From the NCBI GenBank assembly GCA_900541135.1, contig UQIG01000030.1:1-23913 (forward strand): a stretch of DNA of 23,913 bases. Direction: 5' to 3'. Position 1 is the stretch's first letter. Each line of letters begins with the position of its first letter. This stretch comes from an uncultured Collinsella sp. Its GTDB lineage: Bacteria; Actinomycetota; Coriobacteriia; Coriobacteriales; Coriobacteriaceae. Under the pieces are notes generated by a model that saw only the letters and a list, made by a program, of their open reading frames with translations, was not told where the DNA came from and made no database searches. Of this stretch, positions 8,450 through 15,710 are shown piece after piece. A program made the translations under genes and the position numbers.

Positions 8450-8512
8450 TTTGTCTCAATCTGTAACATCTAGGTCCGATTTTGCCGAGTTACTGTTACA
8501 GATCGAGACAAA
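8450..8512. repeat. 19-bp inverted repeat downstream of the protease
   Basis: TTTGTCTCAATCTGTAACA (8450-8468) pairs with 8494-8512 across a 25-nt spacer, with one A-C mismatch that becomes a U-G pair if the minus strand is transcribed. There is no U-tract, so it is not a standard terminator. It may be a mobile palindromic element or a 3'-UTR structure. Confidence 0.7.
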
Positions 8513-8598
8513 CCACCAAGAACACCCGCTCTTCGTCAAAACCCACGAAGGTGTCCATGAACTGCCCCCTTTGCGATGGTTTGTGTGGTGATTTGGGT

Positions 8599-8650
8599 GT
8601 TTGCCCAGATAAAACCTGCCAAAATAAACCTGTCCCTTTTTGGCAGGTTT
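8599..8650 (+). repeat. Dispersed hairpin repeat, copy A
   Basis: It begins GTTTGCCCAGATAAAACCTG and folds as CCTGCCAAAA (8615-8624) against TTTTGGCAGG (8638-8647) with a 13-nt loop. Its first 39 nt are identical to copy B at 17826-17864, and copy C lies at 16521-16571. It ends 4 nt before the ribosome binding site of the cyclo-ligase gene, so it could sit in that gene's leader. Confidence 0.8.
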
Positions 8651-8666
8651 GCTAGAGGAGGTTGGG

Positions 8667-9263
8667 ATGGATAAGGCTGAGTTGCGGCGGGCGGTGATTG
8701 CTCGGCGCGACGCTCTTGATTTGGATGTGCGGGCGGCAAAGTCTGCCATTATCTGTGCGCGGCTCGTTGAGCTGCTGGATCGCTTGGGTGCTGCGGCACC
8801 GCACACCGTTGCCGTCTATGCCGCGATGGGTTCCGAAGTCGACCCTGCCGCGTTTGCCGCTGCGGCCGCCAAACGCGGTTGGCGCGTGGCCTATCCGTGC
8901 ATGCTCTCGGCAACAGACGCCATGGCTTGCGGCCAGCGCATGTGCATGCGGGCAGTCTCTGCCGGCGATGCGTCCGAGGCCCCGTTTATCGCCCACCCTA
9001 CGTGGGCCTTCGCAGCCACGGGCGTCGACAGCGACCACTTCCCCATCGTGCCTGCCAAGGCTCTCGACATGATTGTCGTGCCGCTCGTAGCCTTCGACCG
9101 CGCCGGCGCGCGCTTGGGCTACGGCGGCGGCTGCTACGACCGCTACCTGCCCACGCTCTCGCCCGCATGTCAAATCATCGGCATCGCCTTTGACGAGCAG
9201 CGTGTCGACCACGTTCCCACCGACGCCCACGACCTGCCGCTGTCCCACATCATCAGCGCCTAA
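8667..9263 (+). CDS. 5-formyltetrahydrofolate cyclo-ligase family
   Basis: A 198-aa protein. The start is ATG 8667, just after GAGGAGG. The family signature GYGGGCYDRYL occupies residues 151-161 and is preceded by DMIVVPLVAFDRAGARL. The N-terminal KAELRRAVIARRDAL and VYAAMGSEVDP also match. The enzyme converts 5-formyl-THF to 5,10-methenyl-THF using ATP, returning a storage folate to one-carbon metabolism in the cytoplasm. The length is normal for the family (~180-200 aa). It converges on metA with only 24 nt between stops and no obvious terminator there. Confidence 0.93.
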   Translation: MDKAELRRAVIARRDALDLDVRAAKSAIICARLVELLDRLGAAAPHTVAVYAAMGSEVDPAAFAAAAAKRGWRVAYPCMLSATDAMACGQRMCMRAVSAGDASEAPFIAHPTWAFAATGVDSDHFPIVPAKALDMIVVPLVAFDRAGARLGYGGGCYDRYLPTLSPACQIIGIAFDEQRVDHVPTDAHDLPLSHIISA

Positions 9264-9287
9264 CGGCTGGCGCACCTCCCGACAGGC

Positions 9288-10214
9288 CTAGTGCTCCTCG
9301 CCGGCGCGGGCCAGGTCGTAGGGCGTGGTCTGGTAGACGTAGTAGTTGAGCCAGTTGGTGTAGAACAGCTGAGCCTGGCTGCGCCAGACGTTACGCGGCT
9401 CGGCGGTGGGGTCGTCCCCCGGGAAGTAATGCGCCGGCACCTCCGGGTTGAGCCCGCGCTTCACGTCGCGCTCGTACTCCAAGCGCAGCGTGTCGGTATC
9501 GTACTCGGGATGACCAAAGACAAAGAAGCGGCGGCTGTCGGTCGACTTGACGATGTACAAGCCCACCTCGTCGGACACGGCCACAACCTCAAGCTGCGGC
9601 TCGGCCTCCACGTCCTCGCGGCGCACATCGGTGTTGCGCGAATGCACGGCATAGAAACGGTCGTCAAAGCCGCGGACCAGCGGGCTTTGCGGCTTCACCA
9701 GATAATGCTCGAACACGCCGCTCGCCTTTGCCGGCAGGTCGTGCTTCTGGATACCGTAATGATGGTACAGGCCGGCCTGCGCGCCCCAACAAATGTGCAG
9801 CGTAGAGTGCACGTGCGTGGTGGACCAATCCATAATCTGGCAGAGCTCGGGCCAATAGTCGACCTCCTCGAACGGCATCTGCTCCACCGGCGCGCCCGTG
9901 ATGATCAGGCCGTCGTAGTGGATGTCGCGGATGTCGTCGAACGTACGGTAGAACGTCTCCAGGTGGCCGGCGCTTACGTGCGTGGCCTCGTGCGTCTTGG
10001 TGCGCAGCAGGTCCACCTCCACCTGCAGCGGCGTGTTGGAGAGCTTGCGCATGATTTGCGTCTCGGTGGCGATCTTGGTGGGCATGAGGTTGAGGATGAG
10101 CACGCGCAGCGGACGGATGTCCTGGTGCAGCGCGCGGTACTCGGTCATGACAAAGATGTTCTCGCTCTCGAGCTGCGCAGCGGCAGGGAGGGCGTCGGGG
10201 ATGCGAATGGGCAT
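9288..10214 (-). CDS. metA: Homoserine O-acetyltransferase (MetA family)
   Basis: A 308-aa protein of the MetA/HTS family. It carries Cys142 in HICWGAQAGLYHHYG and His235/Glu237 in FGHPEYD, the catalytic residues at their usual numbers. Residue 111 is Glu (TGAPVEQMPFEEVDYW). In characterised MetA proteins Glu111 goes with acetyl-CoA rather than succinyl-CoA use, so the product is probably O-acetylhomoserine, the first committed step of methionine synthesis. ATG 10214 has AAGGAG 5 nt upstream. It diverges from the dehydrogenase gene across a 211-nt spacer. I did not recognise a SAM riboswitch there. Confidence 0.93.
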   Translation of the reverse strand: MPIRIPDALPAAAQLESENIFVMTEYRALHQDIRPLRVLILNLMPTKIATETQIMRKLSNTPLQVEVDLLRTKTHEATHVSAGHLETFYRTFDDIRDIHYDGLIITGAPVEQMPFEEVDYWPELCQIMDWSTTHVHSTLHICWGAQAGLYHHYGIQKHDLPAKASGVFEHYLVKPQSPLVRGFDDRFYAVHSRNTDVRREDVEAEPQLEVVAVSDEVGLYIVKSTDSRRFFVFGHPEYDTDTLRLEYERDVKRGLNPEVPAHYFPGDDPTAEPRNVWRSQAQLFYTNWLNYYVYQTTPYDLARAGEEH

Positions 10215-10275
10215 GGATGCTCCTTACGAGTCAGTTGCAGCTATGGTACAACGAGCGGCCCCATCCGCGCGAGTA

Positions 10276-10290
10276 CATCGCTCAGCGATG
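10276..10290. promoter_or_regulatory. 15-bp dyad in the divergent metA/dehydrogenase region
   Basis: CATCGCT, C, AGCGATG is a perfect odd-centred palindrome. The one-base centre makes it poor as an RNA hairpin but suitable as a protein-binding dyad. The function is unknown. Confidence 0.3.
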
Positions 10291-10425
10291 CCGCCAGCGG
10301 CCCAAATCACTCCAAAAGTAGAGATTAAGGCATGTCCCAAAAATCTGCTTCGCTTTAGCCTAGCAAAGTGACAGCAGGACGCTACAATGGTTCGACGCGA
10401 AAAACTCGGCCGAAAGGATACATAT

Positions 10426-11403
10426 ATGTACCAGACGCGTAAGATCGGTGTGGTCGGCCAGGGCCACGTAGGAGCACATGTCGCCAACAGCCTGCTTATG
10501 CAGGGCATTGCCGACGAGCTGTACCTGTGCGATATCAACGAGGCCAAGGTGACGTCCGAGGTCCAGGACCTGCGCGACTCCCTTTCGTTTGTCCCGTATA
10601 ACACCAAGATCGTCAACTGCTACGACCACTACGAGGAGCTGGCCTGCTGCGACGTCATCGTCAACGCCGCCGGTAAGGTCGCGCTGGCCGCCGGCAACCG
10701 CGACGGCGAGCTGTTCTTTACCACCGACGCCGCCCGCACCTTTGCCAAGCGCATCGTCGACGCCGGCTTTGACGGCATCTTCGTGAGCATCTCCAACCCC
10801 TGCGACGTCGTGTGCACCGAGTTGTGGCACCTGACCGGCTACGATCCCAAGAAGATCATCGGCTCGGGCTGCGGCCTGGACTCCGCCCGCCTGCGCACCG
10901 AGATCTCCAAGAAGGTCGGCGTGAGCCCCAAGTCCATCGACGCCTACATGATCGGCGAGCACGGCTTTAGCCAGCTGGCTGCCTTTAAGGCCGCGACCAT
11001 CGCCGGCAAGAGCCTCAACGAGCTTCAAGCCGAAAACCCCGACAAGTACGCCTTCGACCACATGGAGATCGAGGAGCTCGCGCGCAAGGGCGGCTATGTG
11101 ACCTACCAGGGCAAGCAGTGCACCGAGTACGCCGTCGCCAACTCCGCCGCGCGCGTCTGCGCCGCCGTGCTGCACAACGAGCACGCCGTGCTTTCGGCCT
11201 CCACGCTCATGACCGGCCAGTATGGCGAGGAGGGTATCTTTACCTCCCTGCCGTGCGTGATCGGCGCCGAGGGCGTCGAGGAGGTCTACACGCTCGACCT
11301 GTCCGAGCACGAGCTCGAGGGCTTCCACAAGAGCTGCCAGCACATCCGCGACAACATCGCCCAACTCGACTGGTGGGACGCCGAGGCCTACGACGCCAAG
11401 TAA
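10426..11403 (+). CDS. Lactate/L-2-hydroxyisocaproate dehydrogenase family
   Basis: A 325-aa NAD-dependent dehydrogenase. The Rossmann motif GQGHVG (residues 11-16) is followed by an acidic residue after the second strand (CDINEAK). Catalytic features are Arg92 on the active-site loop (AAGNRDGEL), Asp152 and Arg155 in LDSARLR, and His179 in GEHG. The loop sequence AGKVALAAGNRD differs from classical lactate dehydrogenase and, with the ARKGGY block, is closer to L-2-hydroxyisocaproate dehydrogenase. It probably reduces 2-oxo acids, such as pyruvate or branched-chain keto acids, to regenerate NAD+ in fermentation. ATG 10426 follows GAAAGGA. TACAAT at 10383-10388 is a likely -10, but the -35 is weak. 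A strong terminator follows. Confidence 0.88.
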   Translation: MYQTRKIGVVGQGHVGAHVANSLLMQGIADELYLCDINEAKVTSEVQDLRDSLSFVPYNTKIVNCYDHYEELACCDVIVNAAGKVALAAGNRDGELFFTTDAARTFAKRIVDAGFDGIFVSISNPCDVVCTELWHLTGYDPKKIIGSGCGLDSARLRTEISKKVGVSPKSIDAYMIGEHGFSQLAAFKAATIAGKSLNELQAENPDKYAFDHMEIEELARKGGYVTYQGKQCTEYAVANSAARVCAAVLHNEHAVLSASTLMTGQYGEEGIFTSLPCVIGAEGVEEVYTLDLSEHELEGFHKSCQHIRDNIAQLDWWDAEAYDAK

Positions 11404-11444
11404 GCGTCGGTTGCCGCGACACCTCGCTCATACGGACGCCATGC

Positions 11445-11487
11445 AAAGCGGGCCGCGCCGGAAACCCACCGGCGCGGCCCGCTTTTT
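11445..11487. terminator. Bidirectional intrinsic terminator
   Basis: A 17-bp perfect stem (11445-11461 with 11469-11485) closes on a 7-nt loop, with AAA on the left and TTTTT on the right. It serves the dehydrogenase gene on plus and the SIS gene on minus. Confidence 0.93.
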
Positions 11488-11535
11488 ACGCACGCTGTTC
11501 ACTTGCGAATCGAAGGTGAATGCTTTTCCCGTTAC

Positions 11536-12504
11536 TTAGTACTGCTCGATGCCCATGTAGCGACGAACCTCGGGGCTGTGATCGAACACCTTGCCGCGTG
11601 CGGCGCGCAGCTCGCAGCTCATGTTGTAGAAGAAGATCGGCTCCAGGTACGAACGCACGCTGGCAGGCACCTCGCCCACGCCGTACTCGAGCGCGTCGAG
11701 CACCATGATCGTGTCGGTGTGCGTGTTGAGGAACGCAAGAGCGCGCTCCTCCATGGGGCGGCACTCGCCCGATCCGAGCTGCACAAAGTAGAATACGCCG
11801 GGCTCGGTGGCTTCGAACGGGCCATGGAAGTACTCGCCGGAGTGGATGTAGCAGCAGTGCTGCCACTGCATCTCCATGAGCGAGCAGATGGCCATAGCGT
11901 AGGTCTGGCTAAAGTTGGGGCCGGAGCCCAGGATATAGAAGAACTTGTGCTGCTGGCAGAGCTCGGCAAAGCGGGCGCCCAGCTCGGCGTTGACCTTCTC
12001 ACGGGCGGCGGGCAGCAGCGCATCCATCTGCTTGAGGCCCTCATACATGTCGGCGAGTGCCTCGTAGCCTTCCTGCTGGTCGAGCAACTCGGCGGCGATC
12101 AGAGCGCCGATGCCCTGCGGCACCTCAGCCTGCGACACACCCTCACCCCACGGATAGACCCAGGTAGTCCACTTGCCGTTGTCGATCTTTGAGCCCTCGC
12201 AGTCGGTGAGGGCAACGACTTCGGCACCGGCGGCCAGCGCCATCTCGCAGCCGTCAACGACCTCTTGCGTGTTGCCGCTGTGGCTGCAGGCGATGACGAG
12301 CGACTTCTCGCCAAGACTCTTGGGAGCCATCAGGCAAAACTCGCGCGCCGTGTAGACCGTCGAGGTAAACGTGGTGGCCTCACGCTTGAGCAGTTCGTTG
12401 GCCGGCATCAGGTCGATCATCGAACCGCCACAAGCGATCCAAAAGACATTCTCGATCTTGCCCTTGCGCTCGATGATTTCCTGAACCAGATCATGTGCGT
12501 TCAT
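11536..12504 (-). CDS. SIS-domain sugar-phosphate deglycase-like protein (FrlB/FraB type)
   Basis: A 322-aa protein with two SIS domains (~15-135 and ~180-300). The first has VFWIACGGSMID and ACSHSGNTQEV, which bind the phosphosugar. The second has E211 in LMEMQW and H227 in GEYFHGPFE, sixteen residues apart. That is the spacing of the catalytic Glu/His pair as I recall it in Salmonella FraB, and I recall it conserved in E. coli FrlB. The C-terminus RRYMGIEQY also resembles FrlB. The likely reaction is cleavage of a 6-phosphorylated fructosyl or glucosyl amino acid into glucose-6-phosphate and the amino acid. ATG 12504 has a GGAGGAG site. It has its own promoter with duplicated operator-like sites and is preceded by a GntR regulator gene. 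It could instead be an amino-sugar phosphate isomerase. Confidence 0.8.
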   Translation of the reverse strand: MNAHDLVQEIIERKGKIENVFWIACGGSMIDLMPANELLKREATTFTSTVYTAREFCLMAPKSLGEKSLVIACSHSGNTQEVVDGCEMALAAGAEVVALTDCEGSKIDNGKWTTWVYPWGEGVSQAEVPQGIGALIAAELLDQQEGYEALADMYEGLKQMDALLPAAREKVNAELGARFAELCQQHKFFYILGSGPNFSQTYAMAICSLMEMQWQHCCYIHSGEYFHGPFEATEPGVFYFVQLGSGECRPMEERALAFLNTHTDTIMVLDALEYGVGEVPASVRSYLEPIFFYNMSCELRAARGKVFDHSPEVRRYMGIEQY

Positions 12505-12560
12505 GCTGATGCTCCTCCTTGTGGGGCGGCTTTGAACGACGACAGCTCGTACCTGCTGTC

Positions 12561-12639
12561 GTTCTATGTTGTCCTATTTATAGCACGTGTAACAACGCCC
12601 GTGAAGTCATCTCTGCAAATTTGTTCTATGTTGTCCTAT
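12561..12639 (-). promoter_or_regulatory. Paired operator-like sites ATAGGACAACATAGAAC
   Basis: The same 17 bp occurs exactly at 12561-12577, touching the -10 of the SIS promoter, and at 12623-12639, upstream of the -35; starts are 62 bp apart. Each site is itself two direct half-sites ATAGRAC 10 bp apart. Placement either side of the promoter fits repression with DNA looping, most simply by the GntR protein encoded immediately upstream. Confidence 0.65.
12577..12605 (-). promoter_or_regulatory. Promoter of the first SIS gene
   Basis: Minus-strand -35 TTCACG (12605-12600) and -10 TATAAA (12582-12577) are separated by exactly 17 bp. The transcript would have a ~65-nt leader before the ATG at 12504. 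The two copies of a 17-bp operator-like site flank this promoter. Confidence 0.65.
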
Positions 12640-12648
12640 CTGTGGACG

Positions 12649-13404
12649 TTAGATGTCGAAGACGTAGCGCGAGCCCACGATCTTTTGGCGGCCGAGCAGT
12701 AGAGGGCGCCCGCCGGCGTCGGTAAAGTAGGCCTCCATATAGAAGAGAGGCTCGCCGACCGGCACCTCCAGCAGCGGGGCCGTCTGAGTATCTGCAAGCG
12801 CAATCTCCACGGTGCAGGGGTCGGACTTGAGCGTCGCGCGACCCGAATGCTCGGCAACGAGCGCAAAGATTGAGTTATCGGTGAGGTCCTCGTCGGCCAG
12901 CGTCTGCAGGTAGGGATGGTCGGCGAGCACAAAGGCGTTGTTCTCGAGCATGACGGGGATGCCGTCGGCCGTGCGCACGCGCTCGACCACGATAAGCTCG
13001 CAGCCGGGCTCCACGCCAAAGAACGCCGCATCCTCGTGCGTCGCCGCGACCACCGTGCGCGACACCAGACGCGCACCCGGCACCATGTCGTTGGCAGCAC
13101 AACCCTCAGTAAAGCTCTGGACGTCACCCTTCTGGCGAATCTTGCGCTTGAGCTTGGGAGCGCACACAAACGTGCCCCTCCCCTGCTGGCGGTTGAGATA
13201 CCCCGCGCGCGACAGCTCCTCGATGGCACGGCGCACGGTGATGCGCCCCACGCCGTAGGACTTCGCGAGCTCCATCTCGGCAGGGATGCGCGAGCCGGCG
13301 GGGTACACACCGCGCGCGATCTCGCCCTTTAGGTCATCCATGACCTGTTGGTACAGCGGCACGGCGGGCACGTCAGTGCGGTCGGTTTTATCGTCGAATG
13401 CCAT
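12649..13404 (-). CDS. GntR-family (HutC-type) regulator
   Basis: A 251-aa protein. The N-terminal winged helix (residues ~15-77) has PLYQQVMDDLKGEIARG, SRIPAEMELAKSYGVGRITV and the wing NRQQGRGTFV. Residues ~95-245 form a UTRA effector domain, which in HutC-type regulators binds phosphosugars or related ligands. ATG 13404 lies two bases after the recQ stop, with GGAG inside recQ, so the two are translationally close and probably co-transcribed. It precedes the first SIS gene by 144 nt and is the obvious candidate to bind the duplicated sites there. The family is certain; the effector is inferred to be the SIS substrate or product. Confidence 0.9.
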   Translation of the reverse strand: MAFDDKTDRTDVPAVPLYQQVMDDLKGEIARGVYPAGSRIPAEMELAKSYGVGRITVRRAIEELSRAGYLNRQQGRGTFVCAPKLKRKIRQKGDVQSFTEGCAANDMVPGARLVSRTVVAATHEDAAFFGVEPGCELIVVERVRTADGIPVMLENNAFVLADHPYLQTLADEDLTDNSIFALVAEHSGRATLKSDPCTVEIALADTQTAPLLEVPVGEPLFYMEAYFTDAGGRPLLLGRQKIVGSRYVFDI

Positions 13405-13406
13405 CG

Positions 13407-15389
13407 TTACGCTCCATCCCGCGCATGCTCGGACTCAAATTCTTCAATCGCCGCCATAAACTGCTCGCCAAAGGCGTCGGCTTTTTTCTCGCCAATGCCG
13501 TTGACCTGGATCAGCTCCTCGCGCGTCTGCGGACGCAGGCGGCACAGGCCGCGCAGGGCCTTGTCGGAAAAGACCATATACGGCGCCATCTCCAGCTCGG
13601 TCGAGATCTCCTTGCGGAGAGCACGCAGGCGCTCGAACAGCTCGGCATCGTCGCCAACGCGCGGGTGCTGGTCCAGCTCGGCCTCCTCGCGCAGCAGATC
13701 GACGGCGCGGCGGGCGCGGGCCGAGGCCTTGCGCTTGGACGCGCGGCGCTTAACGGTAAAGGCGAACGCCTCGTCCTCGACCTCGCCGGCACGCGGACCC
13801 AGTCCCACGACCGGGTACTGCCCCTGCGAGGTGGCCAAATAACCGCGACCGCACAGCTGCCCGATGATGTCCTTGATGCGCCCGACCGATTCGCTCGACA
13901 GCTCACCGTAGCCGCGGTCCTCGTCCAGATGCATCTGGCGAATGCGCTCGGTGTTGCCGCCGTGGAGCACGTCGGCGATCAGCGACTTGCCAAAGCGCAT
14001 GGGACGCGTGGCCACATAGCGCACGGCGGCGCGGGCCATATCGGTGACGTCCTCGACCTCGAACTTCGTGAGGCAGTTGCTGCAGTTGCCGCAGCCCTCG
14101 GCATCGTCCGTGGCGGCGCTGCCCGCACCGGCCGCAGCCGCATGCTCGGCCGCGGCCTCGTCACCAAAGTAGCGCAGCATGTATTCGCGCAGACAGCCGG
14201 TGGTATTGCAGTAGCCCTCCATCTGGCTGAGCAGGCGATAACGGTTCTGGAGCGCCCACGCGCGCTGCTCGTCGTCAAGCGCCTCGTCGGCCGCATCGCC
14301 ACGGTCGATCAAAAAGCGGCGCATACGGAAATCGTTGCCGTTCCACAGCAAGTGACAGCTGGCCGGATCGCCATCGCGGCCAGCGCGGCCCGCCTCTTGG
14401 TAGTAGGCCTCGATGCTCTCGGGCACGTTGTTGTGGATCACGTAGCGCACGTTGGGCTTGTCGATGCCCATGCCAAAGGCGTTGGTGGCAACCATCACCT
14501 GAATGTCGTCGTCGATAAAGGCACGCTGGCTCTGGCGGCGGGCGTCGTTGCCCATGCCGGCATGGTAACGGCCCACGCGAATGCCGCTGGGTCCCAACGC
14601 CTCGGCAAGCTCGCCCGCCAGCGCATCGACCGTCTTGCGAGTCGAGCAATACACGATGCCGCTCTCGCTCGAATGCGCAATCACGTAGTCGCGCACCCAG
14701 GCAGTCTTGGCCTTGTCGCCCATCTCCTCGCAACCAAAGTAGAGGTTCTTGCGATCAAAACCCGTCACCACCGTCGCGGGGTTTTGCAGGCCGAGCATCT
14801 GCTGAATGTCCGCACGCACGCGCTCGGTCGCCGTGGCGGTAAACGCCGCCACGATCGGGCGCCGCGGCAACGAATCAATAAACTCGCGAATCTGCAGGTA
14901 AGCGGGGCGGAAATCCTGGCCCCATTGGCTCACGCAGTGGGCCTCGTCAATGGCCACGAGCGGCACGCCAATGCCGGCGGAACCCGCAGCCTCCTGCGCA
15001 AAGGCCAAAAAACGCGGCTCGAGCAAGCGCTCGGGCGCCACGTACATAAGCTGGTAGCGGCCCTCGCGCGCCCGCTTGAGCACGGTGTTTTGCTGGGCCG
15101 GAGTAAGGCTGGAGTTGAGATAGCTGGGTCGCGCACCCGCCGCGAGCAACGCACGGGCCTGGTCCTCCATAAGCGACAGCAGCGGACTCACCACAAAGGT
15201 GATGCCGGGCAGCATGAGCGCGGGCACCTGGTAGCAAATGGACTTGCCGGCGCCCGTGGGCATAACACCCAGCGCATCACGACCGGCAAGGATCGCATCG
15301 ACCATGCGGTCCTGTCCCGGGCGAAACGAGGTATAGCCAAAATAGGCGCCGAGCGTGTCGAGCGCCATCTGCTGCATGCTATCGGTCAT
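13407..15389 (-). CDS. recQ: ATP-dependent DNA helicase RecQ
   Basis: A 660-aa protein. Helicase motifs are FRPGQDRMVDAIL (motif 0), TGAGKS with GAGKS at 46-50 (Walker A), DEAH at 148-151 followed by CVSQWGQDFRP, then ATNAFGMGIDKPNVRYV and YYQEAGRAGRDG. The RecQ-type zinc site is C-N5-C in GYCNTTGCLREYM plus CGNCSNC after an Ala-rich insert. The RQC region follows, and an HRDC domain lies at ~585-655. It unwinds 3'-5' at recombination and fork-repair intermediates. ATG 15389 follows AGGA. A TATAAT (minus strand, 15426-15421) is a likely -10. It ends two bases before a GntR gene, an unusual operon partner. Confidence 0.95.
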   Translation of the reverse strand: MTDSMQQMALDTLGAYFGYTSFRPGQDRMVDAILAGRDALGVMPTGAGKSICYQVPALMLPGITFVVSPLLSLMEDQARALLAAGARPSYLNSSLTPAQQNTVLKRAREGRYQLMYVAPERLLEPRFLAFAQEAAGSAGIGVPLVAIDEAHCVSQWGQDFRPAYLQIREFIDSLPRRPIVAAFTATATERVRADIQQMLGLQNPATVVTGFDRKNLYFGCEEMGDKAKTAWVRDYVIAHSSESGIVYCSTRKTVDALAGELAEALGPSGIRVGRYHAGMGNDARRQSQRAFIDDDIQVMVATNAFGMGIDKPNVRYVIHNNVPESIEAYYQEAGRAGRDGDPASCHLLWNGNDFRMRRFLIDRGDAADEALDDEQRAWALQNRYRLLSQMEGYCNTTGCLREYMLRYFGDEAAAEHAAAAGAGSAATDDAEGCGNCSNCLTKFEVEDVTDMARAAVRYVATRPMRFGKSLIADVLHGGNTERIRQMHLDEDRGYGELSSESVGRIKDIIGQLCGRGYLATSQGQYPVVGLGPRAGEVEDEAFAFTVKRRASKRKASARARRAVDLLREEAELDQHPRVGDDAELFERLRALRKEISTELEMAPYMVFSDKALRGLCRLRPQTREELIQVNGIGEKKADAFGEQFMAAIEEFESEHARDGA

Positions 15390-15479
15390 GGTTTCCTAAC
15401 GTCCAAGTCATCTGCCGCCGATTATACGCCGCCACGCGGACCGGTGCCGCACAGCTGCCGACCACGGGCGATGCAATCC

Positions 15480-15568
15480 GAAAGGAACGAGCGTGGGATT
15501 TTTGGACACTTTCCCAACGGCTAATCTCTTGACAAGCGCGCAAACGTCGCTGGTTGAGCATAAGTCAG
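15480..15568 (+). repeat. Mosaic intergenic repeat, copy 1
   Basis: It contains GAAAGGAAC, then TTCCCAACGGCTAA, then a 21-nt block at 15548-15568 (GGTTGAGCATAAGTCAG at its end), in the same order as 23826-23875. Copy 1 carries two extra segments: the stray motif above and ~20 nt before 15548. Confidence 0.65.
15488..15509 (-). repeat. Stray copy of the ~21-bp GTCC...CTCG motif
   Basis: On the minus strand this reads GTGTCC, AAAAATCCCA, CGCTCG, closely matching the motif at 5227-5248 in the array upstream of the M16 protease. It sits ~100 bp upstream of recQ, as an insertion relative to the related element at the right end of the window. Confidence 0.6.
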
Positions 15569-15571
15569 CGA

Positions 15572-15669
15572 AAACGCCCCTAAGCGAGCAAGGTGACGTG
15601 AAAGAGGAGGGAAGCGTACTTCGGTACGCGACCGACGATTGAACGTCAGATTGCCGCTTAGGGGCGTTT
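15572..15669. ncRNA. Nested hairpin element with cUUCGg tetraloop
   Basis: The outer stem 15572-15586 with 15655-15669 is a perfect 15 bp (AAACGCCCCTAAGCG). The middle stem is TGACGT (15594-15599) with ACGTCA (15643-15648). The apical stem is GCGTAC (15614-15619) with GTACGC (15624-15629) around a TTCG loop, an extra-stable tetraloop in RNA. It may be a structured RNA, a 3'-UTR element of the GntR gene, or a mobile palindromic repeat. The strand is undetermined. The gene-free stretch 15390-15710 holds only this, the repeats above and the hairpin at 15683-15710. Confidence 0.5.
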
Positions 15670-15682
15670 GCAGCGTCGGGCC

Positions 15683-15710
15683 GTTACGCGGTTTGGTAAA
15701 ACCGCGTAAC
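15683..15710 (-). terminator. Hairpin abutting the GntR stop codon
   Basis: GTTACGCGGTTT (15683-15694) pairs perfectly over 12 bp with 15699-15710 around a 4-nt loop, directly after the minus-strand stop at 15711. There is no U-tract, so termination would be weak; it may instead protect the 3' end. Confidence 0.45.

Noticed and set aside
8456..8806. Minus-strand frame through the intergenic repeats before the cyclo-ligase
   Set aside because: It runs through two palindromic repeats into the antisense of the cyclo-ligase gene and has no start signals.
9291..10328. Plus-strand frame opposite metA
   Set aside because: Antisense shadow of MetA, whose catalytic residues are intact on the minus strand.
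10215..10425. SAM riboswitch controlling metA
   Set aside because: I could not find the conserved S-box helices or a terminator/antiterminator pair; only a short dyad is present.
13398..15524. Long plus-strand open frame opposite recQ
   Set aside because: It is the antisense of a clear RecQ protein with all helicase motifs; high GC gives long antisense frames.
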